A stretch of 64,000 nucleotides of DNA from Zoogloea sp041908905 (GCF_041908905.1 NZ_JAYREK010000016.1:12493-76492), one strand, 5' to 3'. Counted from the first letter of the stretch, positions 25,688-35,066 are shown. Translations and numbers: made by a program. The notes: generated by a model not told the origin, from the letters alone.

Positions 25688-26758
25688 ATGAAGACAAGCC
25701 TTTCGAAGGGCGTCCTGGGCCTGTGCCTGGGCGCCATGCTGGGGTGTCCGCCCGCCGCCGTCGCGGACGGCATCCGTGGCGCGGGTTCCTCCGCCGCGGC
25801 GCCGGCCTATCGGCTGTGGGCCGACGAGTACCTCAAGGCCGGCGGCGAGGCGCTCGACTACGACCCGGTCGGCTCGGGGGCGGGGATGGCCCGCATCCGC
25901 CAGCGCCAGGTTGATTTCGGCGCCTCCGACGTGATGGCCCCCAGGAGCGAGCTGGCCCGCGACGGGCTGGTGATGTTTCCCACCGTGGTCTCCGGCATCG
26001 TCCCGGTGGTCAACCTGCGCCGCCTCGGCGGCGCCCTCAAGCTGAGCGGCGACGTCCTGGCGCGGATCTTCCTGGGCGAGATCACGGTCTGGAACGCCCC
26101 CGAGATAGCCGCCCTCAACCCCGGCCTGAGCCTGCCCGCAGAGCCGATCCGGGTGGTCGGGCGCAGCGACGGCTCGGGCTCGACCCACCATTTTTCCGAC
26201 TACCTGAGCCGGGTCAGCCCGGCCTGGAAGGCACGCTTCGGCGTGGCCAGCAAGCACGCCTGGCCGCCCGAGGTGATCGCCGTGAAGGGCAGTTCCGAGG
26301 TCTCGAAGACCGTCCGCGCCACCCCCGGCGCCATCGGCTACATCGACTACGCCTACGTGGCCCAGGACAGCCTGACGCCGGTCCAGCTGCGCAGCGCGGC
26401 GGGCCGCTACCTGAGCGCCTCGCCGGAGAGCTTCCGCAACGCGGTGGTGAACAGCCGCTGGTTCTCCCACGGCGACTTTTCGGAGGGGCTGGTGCAGATG
26501 CCCGGCGAGGGTGCCTGGCCGATCACCATGGGCACCTACGTGGCAATGCCCAAGGTGGCCGCCGACACGGCGCGGGCCACCCGTGCGCTGCGCTTCTTCG
26601 TGTGGGCCTACGGCCGCGGCGACGCGCTGGCCCGGCAGGTGAAGTTCGTGCCGCTGCCGGAGAAGGTCCAGGCCAGCGCCTTCCGCGAGCTCTCCGGCGT
26701 GACCGGCAAGAACGGCGAGCCGATCGGCATGACCGCCGTCAGCGTGCTGGTCCGCTGA
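25688..26758 (+). CDS. pstS: PstS-like phosphate-binding protein, copy 1
   Basis: A 356-residue periplasmic binding protein. The signal peptide MKTSLSKGVLGLCLGAMLGCPPAAVADG precedes IRGAGSSAAAPAYRLWADEY. Phosphate-site segments typical of PstS follow: YDPVGSGAGMARI, FGASDVMAPRSEL, VVGRSDGSGSTHHFSDYL and ATPGAIGYIDYAYV. It would capture phosphate for a PstCAB importer, but no pstC, pstA or pstB is present in the window. It is a tandem paralogue of the next gene. A related role, such as binding another oxyanion, is possible. Confidence 0.85.
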   Translation: MKTSLSKGVLGLCLGAMLGCPPAAVADGIRGAGSSAAAPAYRLWADEYLKAGGEALDYDPVGSGAGMARIRQRQVDFGASDVMAPRSELARDGLVMFPTVVSGIVPVVNLRRLGGALKLSGDVLARIFLGEITVWNAPEIAALNPGLSLPAEPIRVVGRSDGSGSTHHFSDYLSRVSPAWKARFGVASKHAWPPEVIAVKGSSEVSKTVRATPGAIGYIDYAYVAQDSLTPVQLRSAAGRYLSASPESFRNAVVNSRWFSHGDFSEGLVQMPGEGAWPITMGTYVAMPKVAADTARATRALRFFVWAYGRGDALARQVKFVPLPEKVQASAFRELSGVTGKNGEPIGMTAVSVLVR

Positions 26759-26845
26759 GCGGCGCCGCCAGCCCGCCGTGGAGGGCGGCGCGCGGCCGGA
26801 ATGGGAACCGCGGCCGGCGGGCGGCCGTTGCATTTCGCATGCCGT

Positions 26846-26888
26846 CACCAATCTTTTCACGGGGCGCGGCGCGGCGGCTGGCTAAGCT
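26846..26888 (+). promoter_or_regulatory. Upstream element of second pstS-like gene
   Basis: CACCAATCTTTTCAC (26846-26860) and, 22 bp later, TAAGCT (26883-26888) repeat the architecture found before the first copy. The second gene therefore has its own promoter. Confidence 0.5.
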
Positions 26889-26976
26889 CACGGCTCGATC
26901 AATCAACCGACAGACGGCGTCCCGCGGCCGTCCCGCCCGGGTGGCGGGAAGGCAGGGCGCCCCATTGCAGGAAACC

Positions 26977-28044
26977 ATGAACAGAAGTCTTTTGAAGCGT
27001 GCCCTCGGCCTGGGTGTGGCCCTGGGCGCCCTGCTGGCCGGCCCGTGGGCCGTGGCCGCGGAGGGCATCGGCGGAGCGGGCTCGTCCGCCGCCGCGCCGG
27101 TGTTCCGGATCTGGGCGCAGGAATACCGCAAGGCGGGCGGCGATGCGCTGGAATACGACCCGGTCGGCTCCGGCACGGGCCTCGCCCGCATCAAGCAGCG
27201 TAATACGGATTTCGGCGCCGTGGATGTGATGGTCCCGAAGAACGAGCTGGCCCGGGACGGGCTGGTAATGTTTCCGACCGCGGTGTCCGGCGTCGTGCCG
27301 GTGGTCAACCTGCGTCGCCTGGGGGGCGCCCTCAAGCTGAACGGCGAGGTGCTGGCGCGGATCTTCCTGGGGGAGATCACCGTCTGGAACGCCGCCGAGA
27401 TCGCCGCCCTCAACCCGGGGCTGGCCCTGCCCAAGGACCCGATCCGGGTGGTGTGCCGCAGCGACGTCTCGGGCACCACCCATCATCTGGCCGACTACCT
27501 GAGCAAGGTCAGCCCGGCCTGGAAGGCGCGCTTCGGCGTGGTGGGCCGGCCCGCGTGGCCGGCCGGCTTCACGGCGGTCAAGGGCAGCAGCGAGGTCTCC
27601 CAGGCTGTCCGCAACACGCCGGGCGCCATCGGCTACATCGACTACAGCTATGTGGTCGAGGACGCGCTCACCCCGGTCCAGCTCGCCGCTGCCAACGGCC
27701 GCTACGTGGCGGCCTCACCGGTGAGCTTCCGCAACGCGGTGGTGAGCAGCCGCTGGTTCACCCACGGCGATTTCTCGGAGAGCCTCACCCAGATGCCCGG
27801 CGACGGCGCCTGGCCGATCACCATGGGCACCTATGCGGTGGTCCCGAAGGTGGCCGCCGAGCCGGAGCGGGCGGTGCGGACGCTGCGCTTCTTCATGTGG
27901 GCCTACGGCCACGGCGACGCGCTGGCGCGACACGCGAAGTTTGCCGCGCTGCCCGAGAAGGTCCAGGCCAGCGCCTTCCGGGGGCTCTCCAGCGTCACCG
28001 GCCGCAACGGCGAACCGCTCGGCATGAACGCGCTCGTGCGCTGA
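26977..28044 (+). CDS. PstS-like phosphate-binding protein, copy 2
   Basis: This 355-residue tandem paralogue closely follows copy 1 along its whole length: AEGIGGAGSSAAAPVFRIWAQEY, YDPVGSGTGLARI, FGAVDVMVPKNEL and NTPGAIGYIDYSYV. The start MNRSLLKRALGLGVALGALLAG gives a proper signal peptide and lies after AGGAAACC. Copy 2 reads VVCRSDVSGTTHH where copy 1 reads VVGRSDGSGSTHH, a change in the phosphate-binding loop that may alter specificity. It is separated from copy 1 by 218 bp and is convergent with the next gene. Confidence 0.85.
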   Translation: MNRSLLKRALGLGVALGALLAGPWAVAAEGIGGAGSSAAAPVFRIWAQEYRKAGGDALEYDPVGSGTGLARIKQRNTDFGAVDVMVPKNELARDGLVMFPTAVSGVVPVVNLRRLGGALKLNGEVLARIFLGEITVWNAAEIAALNPGLALPKDPIRVVCRSDVSGTTHHLADYLSKVSPAWKARFGVVGRPAWPAGFTAVKGSSEVSQAVRNTPGAIGYIDYSYVVEDALTPVQLAAANGRYVAASPVSFRNAVVSSRWFTHGDFSESLTQMPGDGAWPITMGTYAVVPKVAAEPERAVRTLRFFMWAYGHGDALARHAKFAALPEKVQASAFRGLSSVTGRNGEPLGMNALVR

Positions 28045-28052
28045 CTGTTTGC

Positions 28053-28523
28053 TCAGCGCCAGCCCTTGCCGCGCCGGGGGCCGCGGCGGAGGTCTTCCTC
28101 CTCGACCTTCGGCTTGGGCATCAGCAGGTTCTTGCCACCCGCGCTGGCGGCGGCGCGCTGGGCGAGCACCGCGGCATCCACCTGGGCCTGGCTCAGGTGC
28201 ACCGAGGGCGAGCCGGCGGGGCCCTCGAAGGCGGCGAGCTTGCCGCGCAGATGGGTGACGAGCCCGGCGGTGTCGGTACGCCTGGGCAGGCCGACCATCA
28301 GCTGCTGGCCGGCGGCGGTGAGGGCGAAGCGCTCCTCGCTGAGCTCCACCAGCCCGTGGGCGGTGAGGCGCCGGATGGTGTCGATCAGCCGGCTGGTGCC
28401 GGGCACCGGTTCGAGCAGCGGCTCGAAGCCGGCGATGATCTCGACCAGCTCGGCGGGGCGGCGCTTGGAGGCCAGCGTGGTGGCAAGGAGGAAGAGGGCG
28501 TCGGTGTCGGAAACGGGATGCAT
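28053..28523 (-). CDS. Hypothetical protein, helical with basic tail
   Basis: A 156-residue soluble protein starting MHPVSDTDALFLLATTLASK. It is helical with a winged-helix flavour (DTIRRLTAHGLVELSEERFALTAAGQQLMVGL), resembling a small DNA-binding or regulatory domain. The tail is highly charged (EEEDLRRGPRRGKGWR). It lies 137 bp downstream of the arylsulfatase on the same strand and may be the last gene of that operon. No family was recognised. Confidence 0.6.
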   Translation of the reverse strand: MHPVSDTDALFLLATTLASKRRPAELVEIIAGFEPLLEPVPGTSRLIDTIRRLTAHGLVELSEERFALTAAGQQLMVGLPRRTDTAGLVTHLRGKLAAFEGPAGSPSVHLSQAQVDAAVLAQRAAASAGGKNLLMPKPKVEEEDLRRGPRRGKGWR

Positions 28524-28660
28524 GGCGTGGGACCGGGCTTGCGCGAAGGGGCAAGAGTGTACGCGTTTTCCGGCGCGGGCGCCGGGCCCGGTGGGCGGCG
28601 ACCGGGCTGCGGCTCCGCCCGCGCTGCCGGCGAGCGGGCGCCGCCCCGTGGCCCGGCCGG

Positions 28661-30274
28661 TCAGCGCAGCGGGTTGAAGTTGAACTCCACCACGCCGGTC
28701 TCGGCCACGTAGCTGTCCCAGTGGCGCAGCAGCCGGGCCAGGATGTCCGGCCGGGTGGCGGCGAGGTCGCGGGTTTCGCCCGGGTCGGCCTTCAGGTCGT
28801 AGAGCTGCCAGACCCCCGGCCCGATCGGCGCCGGGATGAACACCGCCTTGTGATGCCCCTGGCGGATCGCCCGCTGCCCGAACAGCTCCCAGCCGGTGAC
28901 GTGGTCGGCGGGGTGGGGGCTGTCGCTGCGGCCCTTCAGGTACGGCAGCAGCGAGCGCCCGCGCAGGGGCGCCACCGGGCGGCCCCGGTAGGTGGTGCCG
29001 GGGTGGGTGAGCCCGGCCATCTCGAGCAGGGTCGGGGCAATGTCCATCACGGTGGCGAACTCGTGGCTGATCTCGCCCTGGCGGATCAGCCCCGGGTGGC
29101 GCAGGAAGGCCACCGTGCGGATGCCGCCCTCGGTGGTGTGGGCCTTGTAGAGCCGCGCCGGGGCGGTGGCGGCCTGGGCCCAGCGCGGGCCGTACCACAC
29201 ATACGAGTTGCCGCGGCCGATGTTGTCGAGGCTGTTGTCGTAGTAGTCGGCGATCACCTGCTGCAGGTTGGGGCCGAAGACCGGCAGGGCTTCGAGCAGC
29301 GCGCCCTCGGCGCCGTTGTCGGAGAGGAAGATCACCACCGTGTCGTCGAGCTGGCCGCGGGACTCGAGGTAGTCGATGACGCGGCCGACGTTCCAGTCGA
29401 GGCGCTCGACCATGCCCGCGTAGACCTCCATGCTGCGCGCCGAGACGGCCCGCTCGTGGGGGCCGAGGGCGTCCCATCCGGGGCTGCCGGCCTCGACCGG
29501 GTGGGGCGTGACGTCGCTGCCCACCAGCCCGAGCTTCTTGAGGCGTTCCAGGCGCTCGGCGCGCAGGGCGTCGGGGCCGGCGTCGTAGCGGCCGCGGTAG
29601 TGGGCGACGTTCTCGGCCGGCGCCTGCAGCGGCCAGTGGGGCGCCGAGAAGGCCAGGTAGGCGAAGAAGGGCCGGGTGTCGGCCTCGCCCTCCCGCAGAT
29701 AGCCGAGCAGCTTGTCGGTGAAGCTGTCGGACGAGTAGAAGTCCGGCGGCAGCCTGTCGATGAAGGCGTCGTCCTCGGCGTACAGGCCGGCGGTCACCTT
29801 GAGGAGGCGCGGGGTCTGCTCGGCCGGGATGTCGGCCTCGAAGCCGTAATGGTTGGCGGCGCCGGGCAGCAGCGCGAAGGAGCGCTCGAAGCCGCGCCGG
29901 GCCGGGAAGGTGTCGGGGGTCAGGCCCAGGTGCCACTTGCCCGCCATCAGGGTGCGGTAGCCGCCGTCGTGGAGCAGCTCGGCGAGGCTGGCGACCCGGT
30001 CGTTGAGGTGGCCTTCGTAGCCCGGCTTGCCCACCTGGTCGCCGCGGATCGCCTCGGCCATGCTGCCGAGGCCGGCGATGTGGTGGTCGGTGCCCGAGAG
30101 CAGCATCGCCCGGGTCGGGCTGCACGCCGAGGCGGTGTGGAAGTCGGTGAAGCGCAGGCCCGAGCGGGCCAGGCGGTCGAGGTTGGGCGTGGCGATCTCG
30201 CCGCCGAAGGCGCCGATGTCGGAGAAGCCCAGGTCGTCGGCGACGATGACGAGGAAGTTGGGGCGGTGGGGCAT
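28661..30274 (-). CDS. atsA: Type I arylsulfatase (formylglycine-dependent)
   Basis: The 537-residue sulfatase cleaves sulfate esters to release sulfate. The catalytic signature CSPTRAMLLSG begins at Cys51, which a formylglycine-generating enzyme would convert to formylglycine. Metal ligands are seen in VADDLGFSD (Asp13, Asp14) and FLSDNGAEG (about residue 223). There is no signal peptide, so the enzyme is probably cytoplasmic and acts on imported esters, as in Pseudomonas AtsA. It ends an operon of porin, binding protein, MFS, permeases and ATPase. No formylglycine-generating enzyme gene is visible here. Confidence 0.93.
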   Translation of the reverse strand: MPHRPNFLVIVADDLGFSDIGAFGGEIATPNLDRLARSGLRFTDFHTASACSPTRAMLLSGTDHHIAGLGSMAEAIRGDQVGKPGYEGHLNDRVASLAELLHDGGYRTLMAGKWHLGLTPDTFPARRGFERSFALLPGAANHYGFEADIPAEQTPRLLKVTAGLYAEDDAFIDRLPPDFYSSDSFTDKLLGYLREGEADTRPFFAYLAFSAPHWPLQAPAENVAHYRGRYDAGPDALRAERLERLKKLGLVGSDVTPHPVEAGSPGWDALGPHERAVSARSMEVYAGMVERLDWNVGRVIDYLESRGQLDDTVVIFLSDNGAEGALLEALPVFGPNLQQVIADYYDNSLDNIGRGNSYVWYGPRWAQAATAPARLYKAHTTEGGIRTVAFLRHPGLIRQGEISHEFATVMDIAPTLLEMAGLTHPGTTYRGRPVAPLRGRSLLPYLKGRSDSPHPADHVTGWELFGQRAIRQGHHKAVFIPAPIGPGVWQLYDLKADPGETRDLAATRPDILARLLRHWDSYVAETGVVEFNFNPLR

Positions 30275-30300
30275 GGTTTACTCCAGTTGCAGGCGTGGGC

Positions 30301-31116
30301 TCACCACGCGAAGGCGTAGTCTTCGAAGCGGGGTTCGGCGGGGTGTTCGGCGAGGCGCGGCGCCTCGGCCTGGGTGAAGTCGCGCAGGATGTCGTCGCGG
30401 ATGCGCGCCAGGCGGGCGTCGCTGCGGGCGCGCGGGTGGGGCACGTCCGGCACGATGCGCTTGATGCGCCCCGGGCGCGGCTCCATCACCACCACCCGGT
30501 CGCCCAGCAGCACGGCCTCGTCCACGTCGTGGGTGACGATGACCATCGTGATCTTCTCCTGCTGCCAGATGCGCTGCAGCTCCTGCTGCAGGTTGGCGCG
30601 GGTGAGGGCGTCGAGGGCGCCGAAGGGCTCGTCGAGCAGCAGGATGCGCGGCCGGTTGACCAGCCCGCGGGCGATCGCCACGCGCTGGCTCATGCCCCCC
30701 GAGAGCTGGTGCGGATAGGCGTTCTCGAAGCCTTCGAGGCCCACCAGGGCGATGTGTTCGGCGATCGCGGCGGCCTTCTCGCGGGGGCTGCGCGGGCTGT
30801 TCTCGAGGGCCAGGCCGACGTTCTGCGCGACGGTGAGCCAGGGGAACAGGCGGTGGTCCTGGAACACGATGCCGCGCTCCAGACCGGTGCCCACCACCGG
30901 CTGGCCGTCGAGCAGGATGCGGCCGTCGAAGCTGTTCTCGAGGCCGATCAGCAGGCGCAGCAGCGTGGATTTTCCGCAGCCGCTGCTGCCGACGATGCTC
31001 ACGAACTCGCCCGGGGCGATGTCGAGGTTGATGTCGTCGAGCACCGGCAGGGCCTGGCCCTCGACGTGATACGTTTTGCGCAGCCCCTGGAGGCTCAGCG
31101 TGGATGTGCGGCTCAT
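30301..31116 (-). CDS. ABC transporter ATP-binding protein (sulfate-ester/sulfonate type)
   Basis: A 271-residue ATPase of the SsuB/TauB/AtsC group. It has Walker A GSSGCGKST (about residue 42), signature LSGGMSQR, Walker B ILLLDEPFGALD and switch region VTHDVDEAVLLGDRV. It powers the two permeases encoded just upstream (34 bp gap). The neighbouring arylsulfatase suggests import of sulfate esters; sulfonates remain possible. Confidence 0.9.
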   Translation of the reverse strand: MSRTSTLSLQGLRKTYHVEGQALPVLDDINLDIAPGEFVSIVGSSGCGKSTLLRLLIGLENSFDGRILLDGQPVVGTGLERGIVFQDHRLFPWLTVAQNVGLALENSPRSPREKAAAIAEHIALVGLEGFENAYPHQLSGGMSQRVAIARGLVNRPRILLLDEPFGALDALTRANLQQELQRIWQQEKITMVIVTHDVDEAVLLGDRVVVMEPRPGRIKRIVPDVPHPRARSDARLARIRDDILRDFTQAEAPRLAEHPAEPRFEDYAFAW

Positions 31117-31149
31117 GGTGTGTCCTTTGCGATGCGGAGGTTCGGGGGC

Positions 31150-31920
31150 TCAGCGGCTGCGGCGCCATTTGAGGCTGCGCTGCTCCAGGCGGCTGGCGAT
31201 GGCGTTGAGGGCGGCGCCGATGAGGCCGACCACGACCATGCCGTACAGCACCCTGGCCATGTCGAAGTCGGCGCGGCCGTCGAGCAGCGGGGTCGATACG
31301 CCCGGGGTGGCCTTGAAGAAGTATTCGGCGCCGATGGTGGCCAGCCAGCTGTAGATCAGCGCCAGGTGCAGGCCGGCGAAGATCTGCGGCGCTGCCGCCG
31401 GCAGGATCAGGCGGGTGATGCGCTGGCGGGCAGTGAAGCGGAATACGCGGGTCACCTCGGCCAGCTCGCGGGTCACGCTGCGGATCCCCTCGTGGCTGTT
31501 GAAGAGCACCGGGTAGAAGGCAGCCAGCCCGATGAACAGCACGCGGGCCGCTTCGTCCTGGCCCAGCCACACCGAGATCAGCGGGATCCAGGCAAACAGG
31601 GCCACCTGCTTGACGGCGTGGAGGGTCGGGCTGACCAGCCGGTCGGCCAGGCCCGAGACGGCCAGCAGCGCGCCCAGCAGCAGGCCGGCGGCGCTGCCGA
31701 GGGCGAAGCCGGCGAGGTCGCGCCCGAGGCTGGCGAGCAGGCCGTCGAGCAGCTCGCCGCTGGCGACGTCGTGCAGGGCGACGGCGAGCACCTCGGCCGG
31801 CGGGGCGACGATGCGGGTGTCGGCGAGCCCGAAGTGGGTGGCCGCCCACCACAGGGCCAGCACCAGGCCCGGCAGCGCGAGGCCGCGCGGGTCGAAGCGG
31901 GAGGAGGGGTTGGAGCTCAT
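31150..31920 (-). CDS. ABC transporter permease (sulfate-ester/sulfonate type), second subunit
   Basis: This 256-residue inner-membrane protein has about six helices and the EAA-type loop ELAEVTRVFRFTARQRITRLILPAAAP. It resembles SsuC/TauC. It lies 12 bp downstream of another permease gene of the same family, so the channel is probably a heterodimer, unlike the usual single SsuC. Confidence 0.9.
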   Translation of the reverse strand: MSSNPSSRFDPRGLALPGLVLALWWAATHFGLADTRIVAPPAEVLAVALHDVASGELLDGLLASLGRDLAGFALGSAAGLLLGALLAVSGLADRLVSPTLHAVKQVALFAWIPLISVWLGQDEAARVLFIGLAAFYPVLFNSHEGIRSVTRELAEVTRVFRFTARQRITRLILPAAAPQIFAGLHLALIYSWLATIGAEYFFKATPGVSTPLLDGRADFDMARVLYGMVVVGLIGAALNAIASRLEQRSLKWRRSR

Positions 31921-31932
31921 GATCTGTGTTCC

Positions 31933-32748
31933 TCAGTAGGCGGTGACGCGCCATGCCAGCAGGCGCCGTTCGACGATTTGCAGGATGCGGTCCAGCAGCC
32001 AGCCGGTGACGCCGATGACGACCATCGAGGCCATCACCATGTCGAGCTGGAAGAGCTGGCGGCTGTGCACCATCAGGAAACCCACGCCCTCGCTGGCGGC
32101 CAGCAGCTCGACGGCCACCAGCGCCATCCAGGCGTTGGCAAGCCCCAGGCGCAGCCCGGTGGCGAGGCTGGGCAGCGCCGACGGGACGATCAGCCGGCTG
32201 AGCGTCTGCCAGGGCGAGAACCGGTAGATGCGCGCCACCTCGAAGTGCCCCGGCGCGATGTTGCGGATGCCTTTGACGGTGTTGATCGTCACCGGCACGA
32301 TCACCGCCTTGGCGATGATCAGCACCTTCAGACCCTCCTCGATGCCGATCAGCATCATGAAGAGCGGGAGCCAGCCCAGCACCGGCACCAGGCTGATGGC
32401 CTTGAAGCTGGGCATCAGGTAGGCCTCGGCGGTTTTCGAGAGGCCCATCGCGGCGCCCAGGGCGAGGCCCAGCGCCACGCCGGCCAGGTAGCCCCCGCCG
32501 ACGCGGCCGAGGCTGATGCCCAGGTTGGCCCACAGGTCGCCGCTGTCGTGCAGGTCGACGAGGGCTTGCAGCACCGTAGCCGGCGCCGGCAGCAGCAGCG
32601 GCGTGACCCACTCGTGGAAGGCGGCCAGGTGCCACAGGTACAGGATGGCGGCGGGCAGCAGCAGCGCCAGGCCCAGGCCGGCGAGGCGGCGGCCGGCCTG
32701 CCCGAGGGCCTGGCCGCCCGGCAGGGGGAGGCTGAGGGAGGTCGTCAT
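31933..32748 (-). CDS. ABC transporter permease (sulfate-ester/sulfonate type), first subunit
   Basis: The 271-residue permease starts MTTSLSLPLPGGQ; a longer upstream frame lies inside the MFS gene. It has six helices and the loop GHFEVARIYRFSPWQTLSRLIVPSALPSL. The start overlaps the stop of the MFS gene by 4 bp, so translation is coupled. Confidence 0.9.
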   Translation of the reverse strand: MTTSLSLPLPGGQALGQAGRRLAGLGLALLLPAAILYLWHLAAFHEWVTPLLLPAPATVLQALVDLHDSGDLWANLGISLGRVGGGYLAGVALGLALGAAMGLSKTAEAYLMPSFKAISLVPVLGWLPLFMMLIGIEEGLKVLIIAKAVIVPVTINTVKGIRNIAPGHFEVARIYRFSPWQTLSRLIVPSALPSLATGLRLGLANAWMALVAVELLAASEGVGFLMVHSRQLFQLDMVMASMVVIGVTGWLLDRILQIVERRLLAWRVTAY

Positions 32749-33971
32749 TTGAGGGTCTCCAGGGAAGGTTCGTTGAACAGGCGGGCCGCCTGCCCGTGGC
32801 GGCGGTGCTGCCAGGCAAACAGGGCGAACACCGGGAAGAAGGCCAGAAACAGCATCTGCAGTTGCGCCGGGCTGTCCACCAGCGCGCCGGCCAGGCTGCC
32901 GGCGGTGGCCCCGGCCGGCCCCAGCAGCGCGGCGAGGCTGCTCACCGTGCCCTGGCCGAGCTCGCGGCCGATGCGGGCGAAGCGCGACAGGTTGACCGTC
33001 TGCAGCGCCCCCAGCCCGAGGCCCAGCAGGGGCGCGCCCAGCCACAGGCACAGGCCGTCCCGGCCCAGGCCCAGCACCCCCAGCGCGGCGAGGATGCACA
33101 CGTCGCTCAGGCGGTGGATGAAGCCTTCGCCGCGCCGGGCCAGCAGCCCGCCCAGGCAGAACAGCGCCGCGATGAAGGCGCCGCCCTGCAGGGAGATCAG
33201 CGCGCTGGCGGCCTGGCTCGAGAAGCCGAACACGCCGATCGCCAGCACCACGATGAAGAAGGCGTAGAACATGTTGAGCGCCATCGCGAAGAACTCCGAC
33301 ACGCAGGTGGCGCGCAGCGCGGGGTCGGTCTTGAGCAGCGCCAGCTGGCCGCCGATGCTGCGCCAGGACAGCCGGCGGGCCGGGCCGGGCAGGCTGCGCC
33401 CGCGCCCGCCGGGGAAGGCCAGCGGCGCCAGCGCCGCAGTGAGCAGCAGCAGCCCGGCGATCAGCCAGTAGCTGCCGGCGTAGCCGATCGCCGCGACGAT
33501 GCCGGCGGCCAGGGCCGGCCCGATCAGGAACATTCCCGACATGTGGGCGCCGCGGAACCAGCCGGCACGGGCCTCACCGATCCGCGCCAGCTCGCCCATG
33601 AACACCGCCGACAGGGAGATGAAGCGCAGCGGCATCGCGAAGCTCACCGCCGTGGTGCACGCCAGCAGGAAACCGAGCCGGCCCCAGGCCGGGATCAGCG
33701 CGTAGAGCACGGTGACCAGCAGGCTGCCGATGACGAACAGCCGCCGCGCCCCGTAGCGGTCGACCATCAGCCCCACCGGCAGGCTGACCGCCAGGATGCC
33801 GACACTCTGCGCCGCGCCGAGCAGGGCCAGCTCGAGGGGCGTGGCCTGCAGGCTGAGGGCGTAGAGGGTGGTCGTGACCTTGGCGATGCCCAGCGTGATG
33901 CCGGAGATCACCGCGAGGGTCACGAAGCCGGCCAGGAAGCGCCGCCCGGAGCTGGAGTCGATGGCGCCCAT
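32745..33971 (-). CDS. Major facilitator superfamily transporter
   Basis: A 408-residue protein with about 12 membrane helices and the MFS loop motif GLMVDRYGARRLFVIG (about residue 62). Embedded between the binding-protein gene (3 bp away) and the ABC permease (4-bp overlap), it must be co-expressed with the sulfate-ester importer. It may export the desulfated alcohol or phenol, or import a related ester. The direction is inferred, not shown. Confidence 0.85.
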   Translation of the reverse strand: MGAIDSSSGRRFLAGFVTLAVISGITLGIAKVTTTLYALSLQATPLELALLGAAQSVGILAVSLPVGLMVDRYGARRLFVIGSLLVTVLYALIPAWGRLGFLLACTTAVSFAMPLRFISLSAVFMGELARIGEARAGWFRGAHMSGMFLIGPALAAGIVAAIGYAGSYWLIAGLLLLTAALAPLAFPGGRGRSLPGPARRLSWRSIGGQLALLKTDPALRATCVSEFFAMALNMFYAFFIVVLAIGVFGFSSQAASALISLQGGAFIAALFCLGGLLARRGEGFIHRLSDVCILAALGVLGLGRDGLCLWLGAPLLGLGLGALQTVNLSRFARIGRELGQGTVSSLAALLGPAGATAGSLAGALVDSPAQLQMLFLAFFPVFALFAWQHRRHGQAARLFNEPSLETLK

Positions 33972-33974
33972 CGC

Positions 33975-35066
33975 TTACTTCTTGGGCTTGCCGCCGGCAT
34001 CCAGCGGGGTCCAGAAGTTGCTGAGGCCGTTGTTCTTGAGGGCCGCGTCGAGGTACTTGCGCTCCACCCAGCCGGCGGCGTCCACGTTGCCGCGGACCAG
34101 CTTGAGCTTCTGGGATTCCGCCACGTTGCGCTGGATGTTGGCGATGAACTCCTCGTCGAGCAGCGGGCTGAGGGCGTCCTTGAAGCCCTGGCCGTCGTAG
34201 TCCTTTCTATAGGCGGAGTAAGGCGTGCCGGACTTGGCCCACAGCTGCAGCAACGCGGTACGGTTCTTGTCGTCGGCGGACCAGGCGGCCTCGCGCACGA
34301 AGACATTCACCACGCGCTGGAGGATGTCCGGGTGGGCCTTCTCGAACTCCTCGGTGGCGACCATGTAGGCCTGGGCCCGGTCGGCGGCGGCGGCCGGGTC
34401 CTGGCGCTCGTTGTAGATCACCTTGGCGACGCCCCGGTCCTCGAGCGGAAAGAGCTGGGACGGCGCCGTGAACACCGCGTCCACGTCCTTGGTGGCGAGG
34501 GCCGCGGTGGCGGTGTTGGTGTCCATGTTGATGACCTTGAAGTCCTTCTCGCTGAGGCCGTGGCGGGTGAGGAACTTGCCGAAGCCGAGCTGCACTGCGG
34601 TGCCCTTGAAGACCGCCACCTTCTTGCCCTTCAGGTCTTCGATGCCGCGGGCCTGGGAGTCGGCCGGCACGCCGATGGCGTAGGCGGCGCGGCGGTTGTC
34701 GGCGGCGACGAGCCGGGTCTTCAGGCCGCTGGCCTTGCCGACGATGCCCGGCAGGTCGCCGATGGCGAACACGTCGATGAGCTTGTTGGCGATCGCCTCG
34801 TTGAGGGCCGGGCCGGCGCCCTTGAAGTTGTTCCACTCGATGCGGATGCCGTCGGCCTTGAACTCCTGTTCGAGGGAGCCCTTGATCTGCACGGTGGCGA
34901 AGTTCCAGCTGCCGCCCACCGGGCGGTTGCCGGTGCCGACCAGCGGCAGGCCGATGCGGATCACCTTGGGGGCATCGGCGGCGAGGGCGGCGATCGGGGC
35001 CAGCACCGAGGCGGCGAGGCCGGCGAGGATCAGGCGGCGGGTGATAAGGCGGGTGCGTGAAGTCAT
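33975..35066 (-). CDS. ABC transporter substrate-binding protein (sulfate-ester/sulfonate type)
   Basis: A 363-residue SsuA/AtsR-like periplasmic protein. The Tat-like signal peptide (RTRLITRRLILAGLAASVLAPIAALAADA) is followed by KVIRIGLPLVGTGNRP, and then LNEAIANKLIDVFAIGDLPG and LKGKKVAVFKGTAVQLGFGKFL. It captures the substrate for the two permeases and ATPase downstream. AtsR-like assignment rests on the arylsulfatase in the operon. Confidence 0.88.
   Translation of the reverse strand: MTSRTRLITRRLILAGLAASVLAPIAALAADAPKVIRIGLPLVGTGNRPVGGSWNFATVQIKGSLEQEFKADGIRIEWNNFKGAGPALNEAIANKLIDVFAIGDLPGIVGKASGLKTRLVAADNRRAAYAIGVPADSQARGIEDLKGKKVAVFKGTAVQLGFGKFLTRHGLSEKDFKVINMDTNTATAALATKDVDAVFTAPSQLFPLEDRGVAKVIYNERQDPAAAADRAQAYMVATEEFEKAHPDILQRVVNVFVREAAWSADDKNRTALLQLWAKSGTPYSAYRKDYDGQGFKDALSPLLDEEFIANIQRNVAESQKLKLVRGNVDAAGWVERKYLDAALKNNGLSNFWTPLDAGGKPKK

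Noticed and set aside
30295..33267. 990-codon open frame on the + strand
   Set aside because: It runs antisense to three confidently assigned transporter genes and has a Q/G/A/R-rich artefactual translation.
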